A stretch of 37,649 bases of DNA from UBA11858 sp964589145. Its GTDB lineage: Bacteria > Chloroflexota > Anaerolineae > Anaerolineales > UBA11858. The stretch is taken from the NCBI GenBank assembly GCA_964589145.1, contig CAZPSL010000217.1, forward strand, positions 1 to 37,649, given 5' to 3'. The notes below the pieces were generated by a model, which was not told the DNA's origin, ran no database searches, and saw only the letters and a program-made list of their open reading frames with translations. Positions 28,665 to 36,031 of the stretch are shown here, piece by piece. Positions within the stretch are counted from its first letter, which is position 1. Each line of letters opens with the position of its first letter. A program made the translations under genes and the position numbers.

Positions 28665-30779
28665 ATGTCAATAAGTGACCCAGACCAAGCCGCATCTTCC
28701 TGCCTGCCCGGATTGACAGAAATTCCGGTGCTGAATGAAGCAGTCTGCCAGGTGGGGATACCAGTGGTAATCACCGATGTAAAAGGCTGCATCCTTTACG
28801 TCAACCCGGCTTTTGAAGAGTTTTACGGTTACACGCTGGACGAAGCCATCGGACAAACGCCGCGCGTGATTAAAAGCGGGAAACACCACCGAATCTTCTA
28901 CCAGAAATTGTGGGAAACCATCACCCAAAAACGCGTCTGGCATGGCAACCTTATCAACCGTTGCAAAAACGGATCACTGGTTAACGTTCTGACAACAATT
29001 TCACCAATTGTGGATGCCAAGGGGGATATTCGTTACTTTGTGGGCATACAACACGATATCAGCAAACGCATTCAAAAAGACCAAGACGAGCGAGACATCA
29101 TCCTGAATGTCAGCAATGCCATGCGGAATGCCTATACCCGCTCAAAACTGGCAACCATTATCGTCCGGAAAATCCGCGGTTTGCTGGGCATGGGCGGAGC
29201 AGCCATCCTCGTCAGAGATGAAGACACCGTTGCCAATGCCCCGCCCGAAACCGTACCGCTTCGCGTACTCAGCGCTACCGGAGAACTGGAAACCTGGGCA
29301 GGCAAATATCTGCACCTGCCCGAGGCGGGAATCTCGGCACAGGTATTGCTAAGCGGAAACCCTTATTTCAGCCCCGATATCCATGCAGACCCCAAAATCC
29401 CATCTCCAGAAAAATACAAAAACATACGCGCTGCAATCTGCATCCCGCTGACAGCAAACAATCAGACCATAGGTGTTTTGTGGGCCGGGCACGCCGAAAA
29501 AATTGATGAACACGATATCAATACCCTGACCGCGCTCTCCACCATGGTTGCCAGCGCACTGCATCGCCAGGCCCTGCACGATGCGCTCCAGGAACAGATA
29601 CAGGCACTGCAAACCGCACAAACACAAATCATCCACGCGGAAAAACTGGCCGCAATGGGCACCCTGGTGGCTGGCATCGCACATGAATTGAACAACCCGT
29701 TAACCTCCATTATCCTTTACGCGCAAATGGGGTTGCGACAGGCCAACAATCTCAGCCTGAAACGCGACCTCAAACAAATTGAAACACTGGCCCAGCGAAT
29801 GGGAAAAATCATCCGCGGGATGCTCACATTCGCATATCCCGATTCCAGCGAACGGGTTTTGCTGACCCTGACGGAAATTGTAAACAGCGTTCTAACCCTG
29901 CTTTCCCCGGAAATCCGTATGCGGAATGTGAACCTGAAAATTGACATCCCGGAAAAACTTCCTCCCCTTTACGTAAACGAAAGTCAACTTCAGCAAGTGT
30001 TCGTTAACCTGCTGATGAACGCTTTTCACGTCTTGTTTGACCAGGACAACCCGGAGATTCTCCTTTCGGCCTTTGCAGAACCCGAAACACCGGAACACCC
30101 CCCTTATGTGCATATTCTCCTTCAAAACAACGGCCCCCACATCCCCGAAGATATAATGCCAAAAATCTTTGACCCGTTCTTCACCACAAAACAAAAAGGA
30201 GAAGGCAGCGGGCTGGGGCTTTCCATTTCGCACAGCATTATCGATTCGCACGGCGGACAAATTTGGGCCGAAAACATGGACGGCACACATGGCGTTCGAT
30301 TTCACATTCAACTGCCGGCCGCAAACATAACCAAAACCGCCAGCCTGCCGGATAATTCGTCAGCCGCTGAAAGTGCCAAAACAAAAACAGAAAGCCGCAT
30401 TCTGCTGGTGGATGACGAAATCAGCATTCTGGAAGTTTTCAGGCGGGTGCTGACCCGGCAAGGCTACCAGGTAGAGACCACAGCCAACAGCAAAGATGCT
30501 CTCGACCGCATCAACAGCAAGCACTACGACCTGATCCTTTGCGATATCCAGATGCCCCACATGAACGGCATCCAAATGTACCAGGAATTAGAAAACACCT
30601 GCCCTGATGTTCTCCCCCGCATCGTCTTCATCAGTGGAGATACTGTAGACGCCAAAACCAGCGCATTCATGCACTCAGTATCCAACCCGTTTTTGCACAA
30701 ACCGCTGACAATCAACGACCTGCTGGAGAAAGTAGAAAAAACCCTGGCAGAACTGTCAACCTCAGATCTTGCACCCTAG
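28665..30779 (+). CDS. hybrid sensor histidine kinase (PAS-GAF-HisKA-HATPase-receiver)
   Basis: The 704-residue soluble protein has a PAS domain (about 22-135), a GAF domain (about 145-300), a coiled coil, DHp with GIAHELNNPLTSI (His340), a CA domain (about 395-552) and a C-terminal receiver (577-695, Asp627, Lys679). The N-box NLLMNA (448-453) and G2 box GEGSGLGLSISHS are normal, but the G1 box reads NNGPHIP (488-494) where kinases have DNGPGIP: the adenine-contacting Asp is Asn488 and the second Gly is His492. Activity may be reduced or altered. No membrane segment is present, so the signal is intracellular. It may pass phosphate to its own receiver and on to the receiver-DHp protein encoded upstream. 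ATG 28665 has only AAAAAGG as ribosome site. Confidence 0.9.
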   Translation: MSISDPDQAASSCLPGLTEIPVLNEAVCQVGIPVVITDVKGCILYVNPAFEEFYGYTLDEAIGQTPRVIKSGKHHRIFYQKLWETITQKRVWHGNLINRCKNGSLVNVLTTISPIVDAKGDIRYFVGIQHDISKRIQKDQDERDIILNVSNAMRNAYTRSKLATIIVRKIRGLLGMGGAAILVRDEDTVANAPPETVPLRVLSATGELETWAGKYLHLPEAGISAQVLLSGNPYFSPDIHADPKIPSPEKYKNIRAAICIPLTANNQTIGVLWAGHAEKIDEHDINTLTALSTMVASALHRQALHDALQEQIQALQTAQTQIIHAEKLAAMGTLVAGIAHELNNPLTSIILYAQMGLRQANNLSLKRDLKQIETLAQRMGKIIRGMLTFAYPDSSERVLLTLTEIVNSVLTLLSPEIRMRNVNLKIDIPEKLPPLYVNESQLQQVFVNLLMNAFHVLFDQDNPEILLSAFAEPETPEHPPYVHILLQNNGPHIPEDIMPKIFDPFFTTKQKGEGSGLGLSISHSIIDSHGGQIWAENMDGTHGVRFHIQLPAANITKTASLPDNSSAAESAKTKTESRILLVDDEISILEVFRRVLTRQGYQVETTANSKDALDRINSKHYDLILCDIQMPHMNGIQMYQELENTCPDVLPRIVFISGDTVDAKTSAFMHSVSNPFLHKPLTINDLLEKVEKTLAELSTSDLAP

Positions 30780-30849
30780 AGGCTGTTATGCACTGTCTGT
30801 GATGCAGGCAGCAGAAAACCTGCTGTCTCCCCATCCCCTCTGTGTCCCC

Positions 30850-30887
30850 CTCACCCTTCGGGCAGGCTTCGCACTCCTCAGGGAAGG
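30850..30887 (-). repeat. 39-bp interspersed repeat, copy 3 (inverted)
   Basis: On the minus strand it reads CCCTTCCCTGAGGAGTGCG through CCCGAAGGGTGAG and differs from the copy at 9872 mainly by one base (A for G). It fills the 152-base gap between the convergent hybrid kinase and MscS genes. Confidence 0.8.
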
Positions 30888-30931
30888 GGGGAGCAATCAC
30901 CGCTACAATCGGCCCTCTGCCCCGCACAACG

Positions 30932-31756
30932 CTACGGCTGCTTCATCAGCACTGTTTGAATCGGGTAGGGAATTTCGATTCCCCGGGTTGCAAAAGCCGC
31001 ATTGACCGCCAAAAAAACCGCATTTTGCACCGCAAAAATATCAGCCTTGTGCGTATCCACCCAGTAGTAAAGCGTGAAACCGATGGATGAATCTCCAAAG
31101 TTTTGAAAAACCACACTGGGGGCAGGCTCGGCCAGCACACCAGGAATGCCGGCAGCCACCTCAATCGCCGTATCCCGCACAAAATCCAGGTCGGAATCAT
31201 AAGCCACCCCAATGGTCAGATCAAACCTGCGCAGCGGTTCCCGCGTATAATTGATAATCGGGCTGACATACACATCCGCATTGGGAATCAGAACAGTTTT
31301 CCCATCCAGCAGACGCAGTTCGGTCGCACGCAAATCAACATTGACCGCTTTCCCGGTAAAATCGCTAATCTGAATCAGATCGCCCAGATCAAAGGGCTGC
31401 TGCAACAGGAGCAGCAGACCGGCAATCAGGTTCTTGCTAATGTCCTGCAAAGCAAACCCCACCGTAAAACCAACCACCCCCAAACTGACCAAAAACGCCG
31501 ACAAGTCAAACCCCATTTGCTGCAACGCCATAAAGCCAGCCATCGTAATGACCGTCCAGCGGGCAACCCTGGAGGCCAGCAAGGCAACCGCATGATCCAC
31601 CTTGCGGTGAACCAGCGTAAGGCGTACAACCTTAGCCAGCCATCCGGCCAGGTATAACCCGACGAAAAAAATCACCATACCAAGAATCGCCTTGGGCAAA
31701 AACATCAAGAAACCTGCCAGCATTGCCCCCAAAACATTGAGAATGGTATCTTCCAT
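30932..31756 (-). CDS. small-conductance mechanosensitive channel, MscS family
   Basis: The 274-residue inner-membrane protein opens under membrane tension and releases solutes in hypo-osmotic shock. Three transmembrane helices lie near 12-45, 62-84 and 88-125; the third is the pore helix with the family signature VGFTVGFALQDISKNLIAG (95-113), then QPFDLGDLIQI. The beta domain (RATELRLLDGKTVLIPNADV, INYTREPLRRFDL) and the C-terminal alpha/beta domain follow. I chose ATG 31756, with GGTGGAGGTG upstream; the longer frame to 31909 would translate a palindromic repeat and has no family similarity. It is divergent from the glycosyltransferase gene. Confidence 0.93.
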   Translation of the reverse strand: MEDTILNVLGAMLAGFLMFLPKAILGMVIFFVGLYLAGWLAKVVRLTLVHRKVDHAVALLASRVARWTVITMAGFMALQQMGFDLSAFLVSLGVVGFTVGFALQDISKNLIAGLLLLLQQPFDLGDLIQISDFTGKAVNVDLRATELRLLDGKTVLIPNADVYVSPIINYTREPLRRFDLTIGVAYDSDLDFVRDTAIEVAAGIPGVLAEPAPSVVFQNFGDSSIGFTLYYWVDTHKADIFAVQNAVFLAVNAAFATRGIEIPYPIQTVLMKQP

Positions 31757-31772
31757 TGTGCACACCTCCACC

Positions 31773-31809
31773 AGGACTGGCAGTTCTGGCAGAACTGCCA
31801 GTCCTTTTT
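31773..31809. repeat. palindromic repeat (family A, copy 2), terminator-like on the plus strand
   Basis: AGGACTGGCAGTTCT and AGAACTGCCAGTCCT pair perfectly over 15 bases around GGC, and TTTT follows on the plus strand. No plus-strand gene ends nearby, so a terminator role is unclear. It is 17 bases upstream of the mscS start and related to the palindrome inside the permease gene at 1195-1227. Confidence 0.85.
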
Positions 31810-31844
31810 CATCAGAAATCGGCGCAATCATACCACAGAGGGAC

Positions 31845-31853
31845 TGGTACAAT
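31845..31853 (+). promoter_or_regulatory. extended -10 promoter for a probable leaderless transcript
   Basis: TGGTACAAT (TGn plus TACAAT at 31848-31853) ends six bases before ATG 31860. A transcript would start at or next to the A of the ATG, giving a leaderless mRNA. No ribosome site precedes this start, which fits. Confidence 0.6.
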
Positions 31854-31859
31854 CGGGAT

Positions 31860-32876
31860 ATGCCCGCTGCATCCGTAATTTTGCCCTGCCACAACGCCGC
31901 GGCCACCATTGACGAGACACTGGAAAGCCTCGCCCGTCAGACACTCGCGGATTTTGAAGTCATCGCCGTAAATGATGGTTCCACCGATGCCACCGGGGAG
32001 CGGCTCACCGCCTGGGCCGCGCGGGATTCCCGTTTTCGGGTGTTCAGCCAGCCCCGCGGCGGCGTAGTTGCCGCCGCCAACGCCGCCCTGGAGCGCACCC
32101 GCGCCCCCTTCATCGCCCGTATGGATTCCGATGACCGCGCCCATCCCCAGCGGCTGGAGAAGCAGGTCGCCTGCCTGCGGGCGCATCCTGACGTCGCCGT
32201 AGTCGGCAGTTGGGTGCGCGCCTTCCACGAGGACGGCGTGCGCGAGGGCTACCGCATCTACATCGAATGGCTCAACTCGCTGGTTACGGATGCCGACATC
32301 CGCCGCGAGATCTTCGTGGAAAGCCCGCTGGCGAACCCCAGCACCATGCTGCGCCGCGAGTGGTTCGAGCGCATGGGCGGCTACCACGATTACGGCTGGC
32401 CTGAAGACTACGACCTGTGGCTGCGGATGTACCTCGCCGGAGCGAAGTTCGCCAAAATCCCCGAAGTGCTGCTGGAGTGGCGCGACCACCCTGAGCGCAT
32501 CACCCGCACCGACAAGCGTTACTCGGTGGAAAACTTCCTGCGGGCGAAGGCACATTACCTGGCGCGCGGCCCCCTGCGCGGGCGGGATGCAGTCATCGTT
32601 TGGGGCGCGGGGATGATGGGGCGGCGGCTGGGCAAACAATTGCAGCGCAACGAGGTTCCCCTGGTTGCCTTTGTGGACGTAGACCCCAGGAAAATCGGGC
32701 GCACCCGCCGCGGCAAGCCGATCATCGCCCCGGATGACCTGCCCGCCTGGTGGGCGCGCTATACGCATCCTGCGCTGCTGGCGGCGGTCGGCGCCCGCGG
32801 AGCCCGCGGCATCATTCGGGCACACCTCAACCGCCTGGGGCTGGCCGAAGGGCAAGACTGGTGGGCAGCAGCCTGA
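31860..32876 (+). CDS. family 2 glycosyltransferase with C-terminal Rossmann-like domain
   Basis: The 338-residue cytoplasmic enzyme transfers a sugar from a nucleotide sugar. The GT-A domain (1-235) shows ASVILPCHNAAATIDETLESL, VNDGSTDAT (38-46), the DxD metal site RMDSDD (87-92) and the catalytic-base region GWPEDYDLWLRM (179-190). From about 242 a second domain follows: AVIVWGAGMMGRRLG (GxGxxG at 249-254), VAFVDVDPRKIGRTRRGKPI. This looks like the nucleotide-binding fold found in PglD-type sugar-modifying proteins or short FAD/NAD-type folds; what it binds is unknown. Such GT2-Rossmann fusions are less usual. It reads as leaderless: -10 TACAAT is six bases before ATG 31860. Confidence 0.9.
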   Translation: MPAASVILPCHNAAATIDETLESLARQTLADFEVIAVNDGSTDATGERLTAWAARDSRFRVFSQPRGGVVAAANAALERTRAPFIARMDSDDRAHPQRLEKQVACLRAHPDVAVVGSWVRAFHEDGVREGYRIYIEWLNSLVTDADIRREIFVESPLANPSTMLRREWFERMGGYHDYGWPEDYDLWLRMYLAGAKFAKIPEVLLEWRDHPERITRTDKRYSVENFLRAKAHYLARGPLRGRDAVIVWGAGMMGRRLGKQLQRNEVPLVAFVDVDPRKIGRTRRGKPIIAPDDLPAWWARYTHPALLAAVGARGARGIIRAHLNRLGLAEGQDWWAAA

Positions 32877-32895
32877 AACGGCTGGATGCAACACG

Positions 32896-32918
32896 TCTAC
32901 AACATTTGCATGCCCCCC
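32896..32918 (+). repeat. copy of the CTACAACATTTGC repeat
   Basis: TCTACAACATTTGCATGCCC here matches TCTACAACATTTGCCTGCAC at 9971-9990, the right-hand direct repeat of the element before the aminotransferase. It lies in the 265-base gap between the glycosyltransferase and the next gene, which holds no gene. Confidence 0.6.
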
Positions 32919-33019
32919 CCGCAGTTCATCAGGCCGCCAAAACCGCGGTTTAAGGTAAAATTACCTGGACCCTGTCGTGCCGTTATGCCCCAGCCTCTTC
33001 CCCTGAGGGCAATTGCTCT

Positions 33020-33058
33020 CCCTTCCCTGGGGAGTGCGAAGCCTGCCCGAAGGGTGAG
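33020..33058 (+). repeat. 39-bp interspersed repeat, copy 2
   Basis: Identical over nearly its full length to 9872-9910 (CCCTTCCCTGGGGAGTGCG ... CCCGAAGGGTGAG). A family C hairpin (TTCGC-ACAAA-GCGAA at 33072-33086) follows directly. Confidence 0.85.
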
Positions 33059-33141
33059 CAGGTACAGTACCTTCGCACAAAGCGAAAGTCCTGATGTAAA
33101 AAATTTAACCGCGCGAAACACCTGATACGGGGAAGCCCCCC

Positions 33142-33651
33142 ATGACCAATTCAACTCCCATCCTGTTTTTACCCCGCCCGTCCGGCAGCGAGCCGCCGGA
33201 TTCTGCCTCGGTCGATTCCGGGCCGAATGAAACCGGCTCGGCCCCGGAACCCCTGCGCGTCCGCCGCGCCGCAGAGAGCATCCTGGAAAACGAAGCCCTC
33301 AGCGACGGGCTGGATGACGACGCAGCATCCGTGCTGCTCGATTGGGGCATCACACTGGCGAAGGAAATCGCCGCGTCCACCGCCGGGATGGACGATGAGG
33401 CCGCCGAGCAAGCCATGTACCCGCGTCTGCGCGCCCTGCGCAAAATGCTGCGCCGCACCAGCCGCTGGGCTGTTGCTCCCAACCCTCAAAAGTTACAAAA
33501 AATCATCCGGGCAGCAGAAACCGCTTACGGACCGGCGTATGAACCTCCCGGAGCGGGAGAACTCGAACGGTTCTCGCTCCGCTTCAGCCGCAGGGTCTGG
33601 AACCCCGCCCAGGCAGTCAGTCAACTGCGCCGCTTCATTGAAGGAGAATAA
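33142..33651 (+). CDS. small protein of unknown function
   Basis: I do not recognise this 169-residue protein. It has a low-complexity N-terminus (about 1-40, rich in Pro, Ser and Glu) followed by an all-helical body (RVRRAAESILENEALSDGLDDDAASVLLDWGITLAKEI ... AMYPRLRALRKMLRRTSRWA ... AVSQLRRFIEGE). No signal peptide, membrane segment or cysteine is present. Codon use looks like that of the neighbours, and the frame is free of stops over 510 bases, so it is probably real. It lies 61 bases before the phospholipase-D-family gene. The ribosome site is poor. Confidence 0.65.
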   Translation: MTNSTPILFLPRPSGSEPPDSASVDSGPNETGSAPEPLRVRRAAESILENEALSDGLDDDAASVLLDWGITLAKEIAASTAGMDDEAAEQAMYPRLRALRKMLRRTSRWAVAPNPQKLQKIIRAAETAYGPAYEPPGAGELERFSLRFSRRVWNPAQAVSQLRRFIEGE

Positions 33652-33712
33652 CGCCCAAAACGATGGCCGCCGCGGCACTCACCGAACATAAAAGCACCTG
33701 CAAGGAAAACCC

Positions 33713-34909
33713 ATGCCGAAAAAATCCAAATCTTCCTCTCTCAACCGCAACATCACCACCGTGATTACCATCGCCGTGCTGGTGTTGGCAGCAATTTTTG
33801 TGTTTACCGGCAACGACTATCTGGGGTTGTTCACTCCTGCCGCAACCAGCACGGCAAACAACGCGCCCTTCGCGACAGCAGCGCCCGACACCGCAGAAAC
33901 CAACAGCCCCGGCGGAAACTGGTGGGCAGTATACTTTACCGACCCGGCAACCATCAACAACCCGGAAGACCTGAGCGGCTCGATACCGGAACAGTTGATT
34001 ACCCTGATTGACCACGCCGAACAGAGCATCCACATTGCCGCCTTTGAGTTTAACCTGACCCCGGTGGCCGAAGCCTTAATCGCCGCCCAGGCGCGCGGCG
34101 TTGAAGTGCAATGGATGACCGACGACGAACACGGCATTGACGCCGATGAAGAAGAGGGCCACGGTCAGTTCGAAATGCTGGAAGATGCCGGCATTGAAGT
34201 GCGCGACGACGAACGCAGCGCACTGATGCACAACAAATTCATCATCTTCGACAGGCAAACCGTATGGACCGGCTCTACCAACCTGACCCGTAACGGCAAC
34301 TTCCGCAACAATAACAACGTAATCGTCATCCGCTCTGCAAAAGTAGCGGAGATGTTCGAGCGTGAATTCGCCGAAATGTGGGCAGGAAAACACGGCCCAA
34401 AATCGCCCTCCACCCTGGATTTGCAATCCACCCGACTGAACGGCACGCCAATCCAGGTGCTGTTCGCCGCCGAAGATAACGTCATCAGCCATCTGGTGCC
34501 GCTGGTGCAGGGCGCACAGCACTCGGTACACTTTATGGCCTTCTCGTTCACCCACGATGGACTGGGAGATGCCATGCTGCAACTTGCCGCCGACGGAGTA
34601 GACGTACAGGGTATTTTTGAAACCCGCGGCAGCGAAACCGAATACAGCGAAATGCCGCACCTGTTCTGCGCGGGCCTCCCTGTGCGGCAGGACGGCAACC
34701 CCGGCACCTTTCACCACAAAGTCATCATCATAGACGGCGAAATCGTCATCACCGGCTCACTCAACTTCTCCGAAAACGCCGACGAAAGCAACGACGAAAA
34801 TGTGGTAATCCTCCGCAACACCGACATCGCCCGCCTGTACCTGCAAGAATTCGACCGCCGCTGGGCCGAAGCCACCCCCCCCGACCCATCCGCGATGGGC
34901 TGCAAATAG
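33713..34909 (+). CDS. membrane-anchored phospholipase D-superfamily protein with two HKD motifs
   Basis: The 398-residue protein begins with a basic N-terminus and one hydrophobic helix (about 14-33, VITIAVLVLAAIFVF), so it is probably an anchored or secreted protein facing outward. A Thr/Ala/Pro-rich spacer (40-68) follows. The two catalytic motifs are HNKFIIFDRQTVWTGSTN (His173, Lys175, Asp180) and HHKVIIIDGEIVITGSLN (His334, Lys336, Asp341), each followed by the usual G-S/T-x-N. This superfamily hydrolyses or transfers phosphodiesters (lipids or DNA), and the substrate cannot be fixed; Nuc-like nucleases and cardiolipin-type enzymes are both possible. AAGGAAA precedes ATG 33713. Confidence 0.9.
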   Translation: MPKKSKSSSLNRNITTVITIAVLVLAAIFVFTGNDYLGLFTPAATSTANNAPFATAAPDTAETNSPGGNWWAVYFTDPATINNPEDLSGSIPEQLITLIDHAEQSIHIAAFEFNLTPVAEALIAAQARGVEVQWMTDDEHGIDADEEEGHGQFEMLEDAGIEVRDDERSALMHNKFIIFDRQTVWTGSTNLTRNGNFRNNNNVIVIRSAKVAEMFEREFAEMWAGKHGPKSPSTLDLQSTRLNGTPIQVLFAAEDNVISHLVPLVQGAQHSVHFMAFSFTHDGLGDAMLQLAADGVDVQGIFETRGSETEYSEMPHLFCAGLPVRQDGNPGTFHHKVIIIDGEIVITGSLNFSENADESNDENVVILRNTDIARLYLQEFDRRWAEATPPDPSAMGCK

Positions 34910-34911
34910 GG

Positions 34912-34990
34912 TACAATTCAGGGATCAAGGATCAGGGAACAGGGATCAGGTATTAGGGATCAGGCAGCAGGCAGCAGGTATCGGCTTGCC
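34912..34990. repeat. short-word repeat leader with possible -10 box
   Basis: Words GGGATCAAGG, ATCAGGGAAC, AGGGATCAGG, TATTAGGGATCAGG and then GCAGCAGGCAGCAGG are repeated imperfectly in front of the dehydrogenase gene. TACAAT at 34912-34917, three bases after the stop of the previous gene, is a -10 candidate without a good -35. Confidence 0.6.
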
Positions 34991-35013
34991 CGACCCCGCA
35001 TTCGGAGACATCC

Positions 35014-35955
35014 ATGCCCCACTGGAAAATTTTAATCACCGACGGACTGCACCCGAAAGGAATCGCGATTCTGAATGATTTTGCCCAGGTGGATGACCGC
35101 CCCGGCCTCCGCGGGAGCGACCTGCTGGGCCTTGTGGCAGATTACCACGCCCTGATTGTGCGCGGCCAAACGCGGGTGACCGCCCCGCTCCTGCAAGCCG
35201 CCGCCAACCTGAAGGTGGTCGGACGCGCCGGAGTCGGGGTAGACAACATTGACCTGGCCGCAGCGCAATCCCGCGGGGTGACGGTGGTCAACACTCCGAC
35301 AGCGACCACCATCGCCGTCGCCGAGCACACCCTGGGGCTGATGCTCGCGCTCATCCGCCACATTCCGCAGGCCAACAGCAGCATGAAATCCGGCCTGTGG
35401 CAGAAAAAACAGTTTCTCGGCTCGGAGTTGCACGGCAAAACCCTGGGAATCATCGGGATGGGCAATATCGGCCGCGCGGTCGCTCAACGGGCGGCGGCTT
35501 TCGGCATGAAAATCCTGGGGCACGATCCCCTGCTCCCCGATGCGGAAATCGAAGCCCGCGGCGCGGCCCCCGTGCCCTTGCAGGAACTTTACGCCCGCGC
35601 CGATTTCATCTCCCTGCACGTGCCGCTCACCCCGCAAACCCGCGGCATGATCAACGGGCAGTCGCTCGGCCACACGAAACGCGGCGTTTATCTGATCTGC
35701 ACCGCCCGCGGCGGACAGATTGACGAAATCGCCCTGCTCAACGCGCTGGAAACCGGGCAGGTCGCCGGTGCCGCGCTGGATGTGTTCGCCAACGAGCCGC
35801 CGGGGCTGAGCGCGCTGGTCGCGCACCCCAACGTAGTCGCCACCCCCCATCTTGGCGCGCAGACCGCCGAATCGCAGGCCCGCGCCGCGGTTGATATTGC
35901 CGGGGGGGTCATCGCCGCCCTGCGCGGTGCTCCGCTGCGCTGGAAGATTGTCTGA
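35014..35955 (+). CDS. D-2-hydroxyacid dehydrogenase, 3-phosphoglycerate-dehydrogenase-like (no ACT domain)
   Basis: The 313-residue cytoplasmic NAD-dependent oxidoreductase has the split fold of the family. The NAD site is GIIGMGNIGRAVAQRA (GxGxxG at 148-153) with Asp171 in GHDPLL for the adenosine ribose, favouring NAD over NADP. The catalytic residues are Arg232 (TARGGQID), Glu261 (DVFANEPP) and His279 (PHLGAQT). Substrate-binding phrases VVGRAGVGVDNID and NTPTATTIAVAEHTLGLML match SerA-type enzymes, which oxidise 3-phosphoglycerate for serine synthesis. The C-terminal regulatory and ACT domains are absent, so it is the short form; other 2-hydroxyacid substrates are possible. GGAG lies before ATG 35014. 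Confidence 0.9.
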   Translation: MPHWKILITDGLHPKGIAILNDFAQVDDRPGLRGSDLLGLVADYHALIVRGQTRVTAPLLQAAANLKVVGRAGVGVDNIDLAAAQSRGVTVVNTPTATTIAVAEHTLGLMLALIRHIPQANSSMKSGLWQKKQFLGSELHGKTLGIIGMGNIGRAVAQRAAAFGMKILGHDPLLPDAEIEARGAAPVPLQELYARADFISLHVPLTPQTRGMINGQSLGHTKRGVYLICTARGGQIDEIALLNALETGQVAGAALDVFANEPPGLSALVAHPNVVATPHLGAQTAESQARAAVDIAGGVIAALRGAPLRWKIV

Positions 35956-36031
35956 AAAATTGAGTGCGCCGACAACAGCACACCAGCATTGATCCATGAA
36001 TCACACGAACAGAGAACTCAAAGGAGATGTG

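Noticed and set aside
17103..30779. Phage- or toxin-defence island
   Set aside because: No nuclease, toxin, integrase or membrane effector is encoded; all recognisable parts are signalling or amide-ligase proteins. A defence role is not excluded but has no support from the sequence.
30932..31909. Longer mscS frame with 51 extra residues
   Set aside because: The extension translates a palindromic repeat and the start of the glycosyltransferase gene. Met at 31756 has GGAGG upstream and a family-like N-terminus.
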